Shown one piece after another: positions 1 to 6,770 of a stretch of 9,943 nt of DNA. The DNA lies in contig JASIKQ010000200.1 in the NCBI GenBank assembly GCA_030049565.1, positions 1-9,943 on the forward strand. The letters run 5' to 3'. The stretch's first letter is position 1, and the number at the start of each line of letters is the position of its first letter. This DNA is from Candidatus Sulfotelmatobacter sp. GTDB taxonomy: Bacteria; Acidobacteriota; Terriglobia; Terriglobales; Acidobacteriaceae. The position numbers and the translations under genes were made by a program. The notes under the pieces are model-generated. The model was not told where the DNA came from. It made no database searches and saw only the letters and a list, made by a program, of their open reading frames with translations.

Positions 1-3
1 AAA

Positions 4-28
4 GCCGGGACCGATTTTTGGTCCCGGC
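4..28 (-). terminator. Strong hairpin, probable terminator of the XRE regulator gene
   Basis: A perfect 9-bp GC-rich inverted repeat (GCCGGGACC at 4-12 and GGTCCCGGC at 20-28) encloses a 7-base A/T-rich loop. Read on the minus strand the stem is followed by TTT, at which point the window ends, so the T-tract is probably cut off by the edge. It lies about 120 bases beyond the stop codon of the minus-strand regulator gene at 148-687. Read on the plus strand no T-run follows, so termination on the minus strand fits better. A bidirectional terminator shared with a gene left of the window is possible. Confidence 0.65.
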
Positions 29-69
29 ATGCGAGTTGGCTGGTTGCCCGGATAAAGGTTGAGGCGCCT

Positions 70-98
70 ACGCGGCGTGAGCGAAGCGAGAGCCGCGT
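70..98. repeat. 7-bp inverted repeat with 15-base loop
   Basis: ACGCGGC (70-76) and GCCGCGT (92-98) are perfect inverted arms around a purine-rich loop containing GAGCGAAGCGAG. It sits between the regulator stop codon (148) and the edge hairpin (4-28), so it would form in the 3' untranslated part of the regulator mRNA. It has no T-tract of its own. Its function is unknown; it may be a secondary structure feature or an accident of GC-rich sequence. Confidence 0.35.
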
Positions 99-147
99 GC
101 CGAAATGCTGAGCCGCGCTTTCTGCGGCGAAGGACCTGCCACTTTTC

Positions 148-687
148 CTACGCCGTCCTTCTAGGCCTCACAGTCAAATCCCGCACCTGCGTGAGAATGC
201 TCGACATCTGCATCCCGTTCAGTTGCGAAACGAAGGGCAGAATCTCCGCGATGAATGAATCTTTCATCAGCTCGGCGATTTCTTCCTGGCGGCTGCGTTC
301 TCCGCCGCTGAGCAGTTCGGGCACGGTCACCTCCAATGCGCGCGCAAGCCGCTCCAATGACGACAGAGTGGGTGTGGCCTTTTCGTTCTCGATCTTCGAA
401 ACGTAGGTGCGCGGCACTGCCATGCGTCCGGCCAGTTGCCGCTGGCTCAAGCCGTTCCGCAGTCGCAGGGCGCGGATCGACGTCGCCAGGTTTAGATGCC
501 CGCGGCCCATGCCGGGCAGGGGCATCATTACCGGAGGCGTCATCACCACCGGCTCAGGCTCGGGTTCCTCGTCGAGAGACGAGTGGCAGCGTCGGCAATT
601 GTTGTTGGCGGTACGGAATTGAACCAGCAGGCAGCGATCGCAGCGGACGACTTCCCTTGAATCGACCGGGGCAAGAGTCGTGGCCAT
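148..687 (-). CDS. XRE-family regulator with N-terminal zinc ribbon
   Basis: A 179-residue putative DNA-binding regulator. Residues 16-34 hold two CxxC pairs (C16/C19 and C31/C34), a compact zinc-ribbon pattern. Residues 39-62 are a linker of Glu/Pro repeats then Pro/Met-rich sequence. Residues about 69-126 are a Cro/C1-type helix-turn-helix, with GLSQRQLAGRM and RTYVSKIENEKATPTLSSLERLARAL matching the family pattern of helix 2, recognition helix and following helices. The last 50 residues are probably helical and may serve for dimerisation. I keep the ATG at 687 because the zinc ribbon depends on it, although no Shine-Dalgarno sequence precedes it at normal spacing. The gene is divergent from the HD-domain gene, with an inverted repeat between them, so autoregulation is possible. 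The regulated genes and the role of the ribbon are unknown. Confidence 0.85.
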   Translation of the reverse strand: MATTLAPVDSREVVRCDRCLLVQFRTANNNCRRCHSSLDEEPEPEPVVMTPPVMMPLPGMGRGHLNLATSIRALRLRNGLSQRQLAGRMAVPRTYVSKIENEKATPTLSSLERLARALEVTVPELLSGGERSRQEEIAELMKDSFIAEILPFVSQLNGMQMSSILTQVRDLTVRPRRTA

Positions 688-735
688 CGGGTTGTGGGAG
701 TGCCAGAGCCGGCTACTCCTTACTGCTCAAACAGC

Positions 736-763
736 GGAACCTGCATTTTGGGGGAGAGGTTCC
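736..763. promoter_or_regulatory. Inverted repeat in divergent intergenic region, candidate operator
   Basis: GGAACCT (736-742) and AGGTTCC (757-763) are perfect 7-bp inverted arms, with centres 21 bp apart, about two helical turns. The repeat sits in the roughly 200-bp region between the divergent XRE regulator (start 687) and the HD-domain gene (start about 885). The spacing suits a dimeric DNA-binding protein contacting one face of the helix, and the neighbouring XRE protein is the obvious candidate. No convincing -35/-10 pair was found around it. It could instead be a hairpin in a leader transcript. Confidence 0.35.
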
Positions 764-884
764 AGTCGCATAAATCTGAGGCATACGCCCTGTGGATGTC
801 AAGGTTAAAATGCGGAAAGGCGTGAATCTTCGCGGGAAAGACGAATCGAAGAAGCAAAATCCAGCAGAAATAGGGCCAAAGATC

Positions 885-1493
885 ATGGTCGATCGCAATG
901 CGGCATGGTGTTTACTAACTGAGTTCACCCAATCCGAAAGCCTGCGCAAGCACGCGCTGGCAGTAGAAGCGTGCATGAGGGCGTGCGCGGGGAAGTTTGG
1001 TGGGGAGGGGACGGAAGGAAAGGAGATCGGGTTGTCAGAACAGGATTTATGGGGAATTGTCGGCCTGATTCACGATTTCGATTACGAACGCTGGCCCAGT
1101 CTGGTAGACCATCCTTACCAAGGCAATGCCATCCTGAAAGAGCGCGGATGGCCGGAAGTGATCACCCGCGCCATCATGTCGCACGCCGAGTATACCGGCG
1201 TGGCGCGCGTCACAGCCCTGGAAAAAGCCCTCTTCGCCTGCGACGAACTCGCCGGATTCATTACCGCCGTAGGCCTGATTAAGCCCGGCAAGTCTTTGGC
1301 CGAAGTCGACGTGAAGTCAGTGCGAAAAAGAATGAAAGACAAAGCCTTCGCCCGCAAAGTGAACCGGGACGACATTATCCGCGGCGCCGCTGACCTCGGT
1401 GTAGACCTGGACGAGCATATTGGATTTTGTATCGAGGCGATGAAGGGGATTGCTGGGGAACTGGGGTTGGATGGGAGCGCGGCGACAGCGTAG
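885..1493 (+). CDS. HD-domain metal-dependent phosphohydrolase
   Basis: A 202-residue cytoplasmic protein of the HD superfamily, whose members use a His/Asp-bound metal to hydrolyse phosphate esters. The ligands are visible in order: H23 in LRKHALAVEA, H63-D64 in GLIHDFDYERWP, H100 in IMSHAEY and D120 in ACDELAGFI. The later DEHI and FCIEAMKGIAGEL helices close the domain. Related small HD proteins begin close to the MVDRNAAWCLL segment, so I chose the ATG at 885, which has AGGG 9 bases upstream. Two in-frame upstream starts exist: GTG 792 (233 residues) and ATG 810, the latter with AAGG five bases before it. They would add a Lys-rich tail without family similarity. The substrate cannot be told from sequence; nucleotide or other small phosphoesters are usual. 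It lies upstream of the oxidase gene on the same strand, 99 bases away. Confidence 0.8.
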   Translation: MVDRNAAWCLLTEFTQSESLRKHALAVEACMRACAGKFGGEGTEGKEIGLSEQDLWGIVGLIHDFDYERWPSLVDHPYQGNAILKERGWPEVITRAIMSHAEYTGVARVTALEKALFACDELAGFITAVGLIKPGKSLAEVDVKSVRKRMKDKAFARKVNRDDIIRGAADLGVDLDEHIGFCIEAMKGIAGELGLDGSAATA

Positions 1494-1592
1494 CGCGCGG
1501 CCTGTGCTGATTCGAGGGAGTGCACGACAGAAACCCAAACCTCTGCGCACGAAAAGCCGCATGATTCCGCCCGCAATGGGATAATCAATGAT

Positions 1593-2969
1593 GTGAGGAT
1601 TCTCCGCGACGGTGGGCTTGTGGTTGTCTTATTCAGCGTGTCCACCTGCCTTGCCGCCACGCGCCATTACTACATCGCCGCCGAAGACGTTACCTGGGAT
1701 TATGCCCCCAGCGGTATGAATCTGCTCACGGCCACGCCAATCCGCAAGCCCTGGGGACCGAAGCTGCAATGGCAGAAAACGCGTTTCATCGAATACACCG
1801 ATGACACGTTTACCACGAAGAAGCCGCAGCCCGACTGGCTGGGCATTCTCGGCCCCATCATTCGCGCAGAAGTGGGTGACGAAGTCGTCGTCGACTTCCT
1901 GAATCGCACCCATCTTCCCCACGACATGCACCCGCACGGCCTGCGCTACGATAAAGACAACGAAGGTTCCTTCTATCTGCCCTTCGGCAGGGGCGATCGC
2001 GTCGCCCCCGGGCGAAAGTACACCTACCACTGGTTCGCGAACGCCGCCAGCGGCCCCGGATCCGGGCAGCCGAGTTCCATCGTCTGGTGGTATCACTCGC
2101 ACGTCGATCCGGGCATTGAAGTGAATGCCGGACTGTTAGGCCCGATCATCGTCAGCGCCAAAGGCAAAGCCAAGCCCGATGGCTCGCCCAAAGACGTCGA
2201 CCGCGAATTCGTCACGTCGTTCCAGATCTTCGACGAACGCGCTGGCAAGCCCGATGGTCTGTTTTACGCCATCAACGGCTTGATCTTCGCCAATCTTCCC
2301 GGATTACAGATGAAGCAGGGAGAAAGAGTCCGCTGGTATCTGCTCGGCATGGGCAACGAAATCGACCTGCACACACCGCACTGGCACGGCGAAACCGTCA
2401 CCGAAGAAAACCGCCACACCGACGTGATTGAGCTGCTGCCGGGGAGCATGAAAACCGTCGACATGATCGCCGACAATCCCGGTACGTGGATGTTCCACTG
2501 CCACGTCGGTGACCACATGGAAGGTGGCATGATGGCGATTTACACAATCTTCGCGCGGCCCACGGGCCCATGCCCAATCGTATTTACCGGCGGCGATTTC
2601 TGGCAGCATCCAGGAAATTTCTCGCTCACCATAAAGAACACAACCAGCAGGCCGATTGCCAGCCTGAACATCATGTCGGAGATGTTCCTCGCGCCCCAGG
2701 ATCTTCGCCGTCCAAACAACCCGCAGTGGAGTTCGACCCAGCCCATTGCCCCCGGCCAGCAATCAACCCTCGACAAAGCGGGATATCCGCCGGAAAGCAC
2801 GCAGCGCGTCTTCGGCTGGGCATTCTTCCCGACTTCGATCAAATTCCAAGATGGAAGTACTTGGCGTTCGCAAGAAGAAGGTGAGTGCTTTGGGGTATTC
2901 TGGCGCGACGCACGGCATCCCGAGCTGCTGGGGCTGCCGCCGAAGCAGTTCGAAATTAATCCCGACTAG
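1593..2969 (+). CDS. Exported ceruloplasmin/hephaestin-like multicopper oxidase with C-terminal extension
   Basis: A 458-residue putative blue copper oxidase that couples one-electron oxidation of a substrate (metal ion or phenolic) to reduction of O2. Residues 1-21 form a signal peptide (likely cut after CLA). Two cupredoxin domains follow (about 24-190 and 200-322). The copper motifs are HPHG (H113, H115), HSH (H168, H170), HTPHWHG (H260, H263, H265) and HCHVGDHMEGGM (H302, C303, H304, H308, M313). H260, C303, H308 and M313 would bind the type 1 copper. Domain 1 has HSH rather than HCH, so it lacks a type 1 site. YYIAAE, YAPSG, LGILGPII, AEVGD and DREF closely match vertebrate ceruloplasmin repeats. 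Residues 323-458 are an extra domain absent from simple two-domain oxidases. The start is GTG with no Shine-Dalgarno sequence. Ferroxidase, cuprous oxidase or laccase activity are all possible. Confidence 0.9.
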   Translation: MRILRDGGLVVVLFSVSTCLAATRHYYIAAEDVTWDYAPSGMNLLTATPIRKPWGPKLQWQKTRFIEYTDDTFTTKKPQPDWLGILGPIIRAEVGDEVVVDFLNRTHLPHDMHPHGLRYDKDNEGSFYLPFGRGDRVAPGRKYTYHWFANAASGPGSGQPSSIVWWYHSHVDPGIEVNAGLLGPIIVSAKGKAKPDGSPKDVDREFVTSFQIFDERAGKPDGLFYAINGLIFANLPGLQMKQGERVRWYLLGMGNEIDLHTPHWHGETVTEENRHTDVIELLPGSMKTVDMIADNPGTWMFHCHVGDHMEGGMMAIYTIFARPTGPCPIVFTGGDFWQHPGNFSLTIKNTTSRPIASLNIMSEMFLAPQDLRRPNNPQWSSTQPIAPGQQSTLDKAGYPPESTQRVFGWAFFPTSIKFQDGSTWRSQEEGECFGVFWRDARHPELLGLPPKQFEINPD

Positions 2970-3050
2970 CAGTGGCTTTCATGGAACTTGCCTTGAACCT
3001 TCCACCGGGTAGAGTTTCAGCAGTCATGCAGGGAAGGCCCTCGGCACTAT

Positions 3051-3407
3051 CTATCCTCGCTCGCGCGGAGGATGAACCAGCCACTTCAGCAGCATATTCA
3101 CCAGGCTGAGCAGGATCGCACCGAAAAACGCCGCGCGAAATCCACGCACCTGAAATTTCGGCGTCAGCAGTGCCGATGCCAGCTCCAGCATCAGGGCGTT
3201 GATCACCAGCCAGAAAATTCCCAGGGTCAACAATGTCAGAGGAAATGTAAGTATCTTCAGCAGCGCCCCAATGGTAGCGTTGATAAAGCCGATTACGAGC
3301 GCGGCAATCAGCGCAGCGATCGGGCCGCTGACGGAAATCCCCGGAACCAGATACGCCACGATATAGACGGCGAGGGCGCTGAGCGCCCAATTCACCAGTA
3401 CCCGCAT
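3051..3407 (-). CDS. Small four-helix membrane protein, 'phage holin' (PF04020, YvlD-like) family
   Basis: A 118-residue integral membrane protein with four hydrophobic segments, roughly residues 4-22, 26-47, 52-75 and 88-111, separated by short loops. The first helix ending in YLVPGISV, then the FINATIGALLKILTFPLTLLTLGIFWLVINALML stretch (in parts), is the hallmark of the family first named after mycobacteriophage holins. Chromosomal members such as Bacillus YvlD are common and are not tied to phage lysis; their function is not established, though some belong to envelope-stress loci. No lysin or phage gene is near. The ATG at 3407 is preceded by GAGG about 9 bases upstream. The gene converges on the oxidase and is divergent from the rhodanese gene. 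The C-terminal codons include a small inverted repeat (ATCCTC/GAGGAT, 3053-3073). Confidence 0.85.
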   Translation of the reverse strand: MRVLVNWALSALAVYIVAYLVPGISVSGPIAALIAALVIGFINATIGALLKILTFPLTLLTLGIFWLVINALMLELASALLTPKFQVRGFRAAFFGAILLSLVNMLLKWLVHPPRERG

Positions 3408-3603
3408 TTTGCTGCCTCACGCATGAAGTAACCCGTCCCACGAACTATACCGCAAGCCACCCTCAGACAGCTTCGCGGTTCAAGTCGCTTGTCTACGAGT
3501 GAAGGAAAAGCCTGATTACTCGTCATATCCATGATCCGGACGAAGTCTGGGCAGCCGTCAATGGGCGCTCCACGGTGTTACGATGTTTGATCGAAGCACT
3601 GCC
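3408..3603. other. Divergent intergenic region between holin-like and rhodanese genes
   Basis: About 200 bases without a convincing gene. It must contain the promoters of both divergent genes. The clearest element is a minus-strand TATAGT (plus-strand ACTATA near 3444-3449), which could be a -10 box for the membrane-protein gene about 40 bases upstream of its start. No good -35 accompanies it. No clear promoter was found for the rhodanese gene. Confidence 0.4.
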
Positions 3604-3609
3604 AAGGAG
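3604..3609 (+). promoter_or_regulatory. Ribosome binding site that fixes the rhodanese start
   Basis: AAGGAG lies six bases before the ATG at 3616. This near-consensus Shine-Dalgarno sequence shows that translation starts at 3616 rather than at the in-frame ATG at 3583, whose first codons would have to read through this site. Confidence 0.8.
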
Positions 3610-3615
3610 ATCCCC

Positions 3616-3987
3616 ATGGCCCACCAGCATCCTCCGCGTTTTCTGAAACTTGTCGACGAGGCTAAGAGCCGCGTGCGCGAGACCACCGTTGACGAAGTGA
3701 AGAAGAGAATCGATCGTGGCGACAAATTCATTCTGGTGGATGTGCGCGAAGAAAGCGAATTTGCCAAAGATCACTTGCCCGGTGCAATTCATCTCGGCAA
3801 AGGCGTTATCGAGCGCGATATCGAAGCCCGCGTCCTTGATCTCGACGCCGAGATGGTGCTCTACTGCGGCGGCGGCTTCCGCTCCGCACTCGCCGCAGAT
3901 AATTTGCAGAAAATGGGCTACAGAAATGTAATTTCGATGGACGGCGGTATTCGCGAGTGGCGCGAGAAGCGATATCCGCTGGAATAA
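3616..3987 (+). CDS. Single-domain rhodanese-like sulfurtransferase
   Basis: A 123-residue cytoplasmic protein with one rhodanese domain. Residues 24-34 hold the leading helix, ILVDVREESEFAKDHLPGAIHLG (39-61, in parts) is the CH2A-type signature region, and VLYCGGGFRS (81-90) carries the catalytic Cys84 and the six-residue active-site loop closing at Arg89. MDGGIREWREKRYP is the usual C-terminal signature. Such proteins carry a persulfide on the Cys and pass sulfur to acceptors such as thiols or cyanide; the physiological acceptor here is unknown. The start at 3616 is chosen from the AAGGAG site, giving 11 residues fewer than the longest frame. It stands alone on the plus strand, divergent from the holin-like gene and convergent with the hydrolase gene 42 bases downstream. 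Confidence 0.9.
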   Translation: MAHQHPPRFLKLVDEAKSRVRETTVDEVKKRIDRGDKFILVDVREESEFAKDHLPGAIHLGKGVIERDIEARVLDLDAEMVLYCGGGFRSALAADNLQKMGYRNVISMDGGIREWREKRYPLE

Positions 3988-4029
3988 TACGAGCCGTAAG
4001 TGTTGGTCGGTTGCGGCTGTTGGATCAAC

Positions 4030-5145
4030 TTACTGGCAGAGAGAGGTTACGCCATTGACGATGTAGCTGGCACCGTCGTAATTCGACGGCAACTCGTGCG
4101 GTGCGCCGGCGACACACGCCGCTGTCTTAGCGGACTTGATGGCGTCATACCACTCTTGCCCCAGGGGAACTGCAGCCGTAAGATCTTCGCTTCCGAAAAG
4201 AGACCTTACCACAGTCTTATAGCTCGGCGATGGAAAGTCAGTGGAGAGAACGCTGTCGAAATGAAAGCTGTTGTCCGCTTTCTTTCCGTCGCGGTCGATG
4301 TCTACGGTGCATACGTCCGACGGATAAGCTGGATCAACGTAGTCCGCGGCTGTCTGCAGGCCGTAGTCCTCGGATATCGGGGTTCCCACCGGACAACTGA
4401 CGGTGAGAACCGGAGCAGCAGCGCCTGCACATCCGTGATCAATTCGTCCATAGGGAGGTCCGGAAGTAGGCATAGCCAAGGCCAAAATGGGGCCCGGACC
4501 GGAGTCATTTCCCATGCCGTATTGCGTTATCGCGTAGGCCACCAACGCCCCACCCCCGCTATTTCCTGTGGCACATACAGGGTGTGTGTTGTCCTGCTGA
4601 AGAAGAATCGACCACACGGCGTGAACCAGTGTTGCGTAGCGGCAGGCGAGTGCTCGAGGGCCGTCGACGGCAGGGCCGGTGAGCCAGCCATCGGGTTCGC
4701 TGATAAGGCCCTGTGGATCGACGAACCCGACCTGCACGGTGCGGTAGTTCGCGGCATTAATCGATTGCACGACCATTAATCCGCAGTTCGAACCCGGGCA
4801 GCTGGTATCACCTAAATAATCGGTGTCGAAGTCGTAAAAGGCTTGCCCGGTACCCCCGGTGGTGAAGAATACCGTGCCCCGAAGGAGGCCCGGATTGGGC
4901 GCCTCATTGATCTTGATGGCCGCCGCAAAGTCGCTTTCGGCCTGGGGGCAATCCGAGATCACGACCCGGTAACATGTTCCGTCAGCCAGACCCGTGGCCG
5001 GGCAGTTACTTGAATTCACGTTCGCTGTGCCAATCTTATTCTGCGAAGCATGTGCTGAAGTGGCGTTAGCCGAGAGGAACCCCACAATCAAGACAGCCGC
5101 CACGATTAAGGCCGAAATAGGCCGGTTCGCTACCACGATTGACAT
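4030..5145 (-). CDS. Secreted cysteine-rich alpha/beta hydrolase, substrate unknown
   Basis: A 371-residue exported protein. Residues 1-33 are a signal peptide with a long hydrophobic core and a likely AHA/S cut. The mature part shows an alpha/beta-hydrolase pattern: RGTVFFTTGGTG (89-100) resembles the strand and oxyanion loop, ATGNSGGGALVAYA (192-205) is the nucleophile elbow with Ser196 in GxSxG, FGSEDLTAAVPLGQEWYDAI (317-336) suits the acidic-residue region, and GAPHELP (347-353) supplies the likely His350. Twelve cysteines, an even number, suggest disulfides formed outside the cytoplasm. I chose the ATG at 5145 because GGAG lies five bases upstream and the signal peptide begins there; a longer frame to 5340 would overlap the permease gene and lacks similarity. 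It follows the sugar permease on the same strand, 130 bases away. It could be an esterase or depolymerase; I do not recognise a named family. Confidence 0.8.
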   Translation of the reverse strand: MSIVVANRPISALIVAAVLIVGFLSANATSAHASQNKIGTANVNSSNCPATGLADGTCYRVVISDCPQAESDFAAAIKINEAPNPGLLRGTVFFTTGGTGQAFYDFDTDYLGDTSCPGSNCGLMVVQSINAANYRTVQVGFVDPQGLISEPDGWLTGPAVDGPRALACRYATLVHAVWSILLQQDNTHPVCATGNSGGGALVAYAITQYGMGNDSGPGPILALAMPTSGPPYGRIDHGCAGAAAPVLTVSCPVGTPISEDYGLQTAADYVDPAYPSDVCTVDIDRDGKKADNSFHFDSVLSTDFPSPSYKTVVRSLFGSEDLTAAVPLGQEWYDAIKSAKTAACVAGAPHELPSNYDGASYIVNGVTSLCQ

Positions 5146-5239
5146 AAACGCTCCATCGTCCCAAAGGCTCCAGCCTGTCATTTCGAGGTTTGGGGAGCAA
5201 TAGCACAGATGGGCCAATGCAGGTTTCTGCGCACTTCCG

Positions 5240-5251
5240 CAATTTAAATTG
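5240..5251. promoter_or_regulatory. 12-bp perfect AT-rich palindrome, candidate operator
   Basis: CAATTTAAATTG is a perfect 12-bp palindrome in the 130-bp gap between the permease stop (5276) and the hydrolase start (5145). It is 95 bases upstream of the hydrolase ATG. A site here could be a regulator target for the hydrolase gene. No T-tract or hairpin loop supports a terminator. Chance occurrence cannot be excluded. Confidence 0.3.
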
Positions 5252-5275
5252 GCATCGGACTGCGCGAATGACCAG

Positions 5276-6607
5276 TCACGCCACGTGCAACTTTCTCTGC
5301 ATCTCTTCCAACGTCGCCCCCGCCGTCTCCGGATAAACAAAGAGCACCACGAAGAATTGCAGCACCATCATGGCGGCGAAAAACATGAAGGGAATCGATT
5401 TCGACCATGCCGCCATGGCTGGAAAAGCAAATGAAATCGCGGCATTCATCAGCCAATGCGAAAGGCTCCCCAAGCTTTGTCCCTTGGCGCGCACGCGATT
5501 AGGAAAGACTTCGCTGAGATAAACCCAGATCACCGCGCCTTGCGAGAATGCGAAGCTGGCAATGAAGCCGACCAGCAGCCAGAGCAGCAGTTCGCGGTGC
5601 GAGTCAGCGGCAAAAATCGCGGCCACCCCCGTCAAACAGAGGGCCATGCCGACGCCGCCGATCAGCAGCAGCTTGCGCCGGCCAAATTTGTCGATCACCA
5701 ACATGGCAATCACGGTGAAGATTAAATTAGTCAGCCCGACGACAACCGCTTGCAGATCGCCCGAAATTTTGCTGAAGCCCGCGAAAGCGAAAATATCGTT
5801 CAGATAATACAGAATCGCATTGATTCCCGAGAGCTGGTTGAAGAAGCCAATCGTGATTGCGAGAAAAATAGGCAGCCGATATTTTCTGCTGAACAAAGGT
5901 TCGTCGGCGTGGCCGTGCTCTGCGTCAATCGATTCGATAATCTCCCGCAAGTCGCTCTCGTAGTTTTCATCCCCGGTTAGCTGAAGGACTTCCCCGGCCT
6001 CGTCGACCCGCTGCCGCTTGACCAGCCAGCGTGGGCTACGTGGAATAGTGAACAATAACACGAAGAACAGTGCGGCCGGAACCGCGGCCACTCCCAGCTT
6101 CCATCGCCATTCGGCATCAACGCTGAAATGCTGAATACCGACCAGAAAGTTCGAGAGGTAAGCCAGCAGAATTCCAGCAACGATATTAAATTGAAAGACC
6201 CCCACCAGCCGTCCGCGCCAGGCGGCGGGCGCGATTTCCGCAATATACATCGGACCGAGCACCGACGATCCGCCGATGCCCAGGCCGCCGATAAGGCGGA
6301 AGAACACCAGCGCGGTCCAACTCCAGGCGAAGGCGCAACCCAGGGCAGAAACGATGTACAGCACCGCCATCACCCGCAAGCTATCGCGGCGGCCTGCTTT
6401 GTCTCCCGGAATTCCAGCGAACATGGCGCCGAGAATGGTTCCAACCAGTGCCGCCGACACGGTGACGCCCAGCAGATCGGGAGTGAGGCGATAAACCTGG
6501 GTGAGATCGCTCGTAGTTCCGGAGATAACGGCTGTGTCGAAGCCGAATAAGAGCCCTCCGAGAGCGGCCACCACCGTGCCCTTCAGCAAGTGAGCATTAG
6601 GCATCAT
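5276..6607 (-). CDS. MFS sugar porter (sugar:proton symporter type)
   Basis: A 443-residue inner-membrane permease with the 12-helix pattern of the sugar porter family (relatives: XylE, GalP, AraE, GLUT). Signatures in order: GGLLFGFDTAVISG (17-30, helix 1), GDKAGRR (68-74, loop 2-3), RLIGGLGIGG (104-113), PRSPRWL (189-195, end of helix 6), a cytoplasmic loop at about 198-245, NQLSGINAILYY (257-268, helix 7 sugar-contact motif), DKFGRRK (306-312, loop 8-9), SEVFPNRVRAKG (365-376) and PETAG (426-430, after helix 12). It is probably driven by proton symport. The exact sugar cannot be read from the sequence. Two adjacent ATG codons (6605-6607 and 6602-6604) can serve as the start; no strong Shine-Dalgarno sequence precedes them. 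A TATAAT promoter lies upstream. The secreted hydrolase follows on the same strand. Confidence 0.93.
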   Translation of the reverse strand: MMPNAHLLKGTVVAALGGLLFGFDTAVISGTTSDLTQVYRLTPDLLGVTVSAALVGTILGAMFAGIPGDKAGRRDSLRVMAVLYIVSALGCAFAWSWTALVFFRLIGGLGIGGSSVLGPMYIAEIAPAAWRGRLVGVFQFNIVAGILLAYLSNFLVGIQHFSVDAEWRWKLGVAAVPAALFFVLLFTIPRSPRWLVKRQRVDEAGEVLQLTGDENYESDLREIIESIDAEHGHADEPLFSRKYRLPIFLAITIGFFNQLSGINAILYYLNDIFAFAGFSKISGDLQAVVVGLTNLIFTVIAMLVIDKFGRRKLLLIGGVGMALCLTGVAAIFAADSHRELLLWLLVGFIASFAFSQGAVIWVYLSEVFPNRVRAKGQSLGSLSHWLMNAAISFAFPAMAAWSKSIPFMFFAAMMVLQFFVVLFVYPETAGATLEEMQRKLHVA

Positions 6608-6741
6608 TCAATTCATCTTTTGTACAGACGCCGCAGTTTTTCTGAGGGCGCTCTGCGCTGGCGGAGCTGAAGGCAGCAATCATCTCACCAATGCGCGGCT
6701 ACCACTGAAAAAACCAGGCTCGCAGAGGAAAGGAAGGTTGG

Positions 6742-6770
6742 ATTATACAGGCAAGTGCAGTGCAGATCAG
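6742..6770 (-). promoter_or_regulatory. Sigma-70-like promoter of the sugar permease gene
   Basis: On the minus strand a perfect TATAAT lies at 6742-6747. Seventeen bases upstream is CTGATC (6765-6770), which matches the TTGACA -35 consensus at only three positions. The start of transcription would be near 6735, giving a leader of about 130 bases before the permease ATG at 6607. The -35 and spacer overlap a run of 5-base tandem repeats (6755-6774), so a bound factor may compensate for the weak -35. Confidence 0.5.

Noticed and set aside
1115..1660. 181-residue minus-strand open frame across the HD-domain gene and oxidase start
   Set aside because: It overlaps conserved HD-domain residues on the other strand and shows no domain of its own.
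3053..3073. ATCCTC/GAGGAT inverted repeat as a terminator for the oxidase gene
   Set aside because: It lies within the last codons of the membrane-protein gene, has only a 6-bp stem and no T-tract follows on the plus strand.
3051..3407. Holin-like protein as a sign of a prophage
   Set aside because: The family name is historical. No lysin, integrase, portal or tail gene is nearby, and chromosomal homologs are common.
3583..3615. Longer start for the rhodanese at 3583
   Set aside because: The AAGGAG site at 3604-3609 lies inside this extension and points to the ATG at 3616.
4000..4779. 259-residue plus-strand open frame opposite the secreted hydrolase
   Set aside because: It lies antisense to a protein with a signal peptide and a catalytic motif, has no recognisable domain and no good ribosome binding site. 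It is explained by codon bias on the other strand.
5146..5340. Longer N terminus for the hydrolase, starting at 5340
   Set aside because: It would overlap the permease coding end by about 65 bases, precede a perfect signal peptide with 65 unrelated residues, and ignore the GGAG site before the ATG at 5145.
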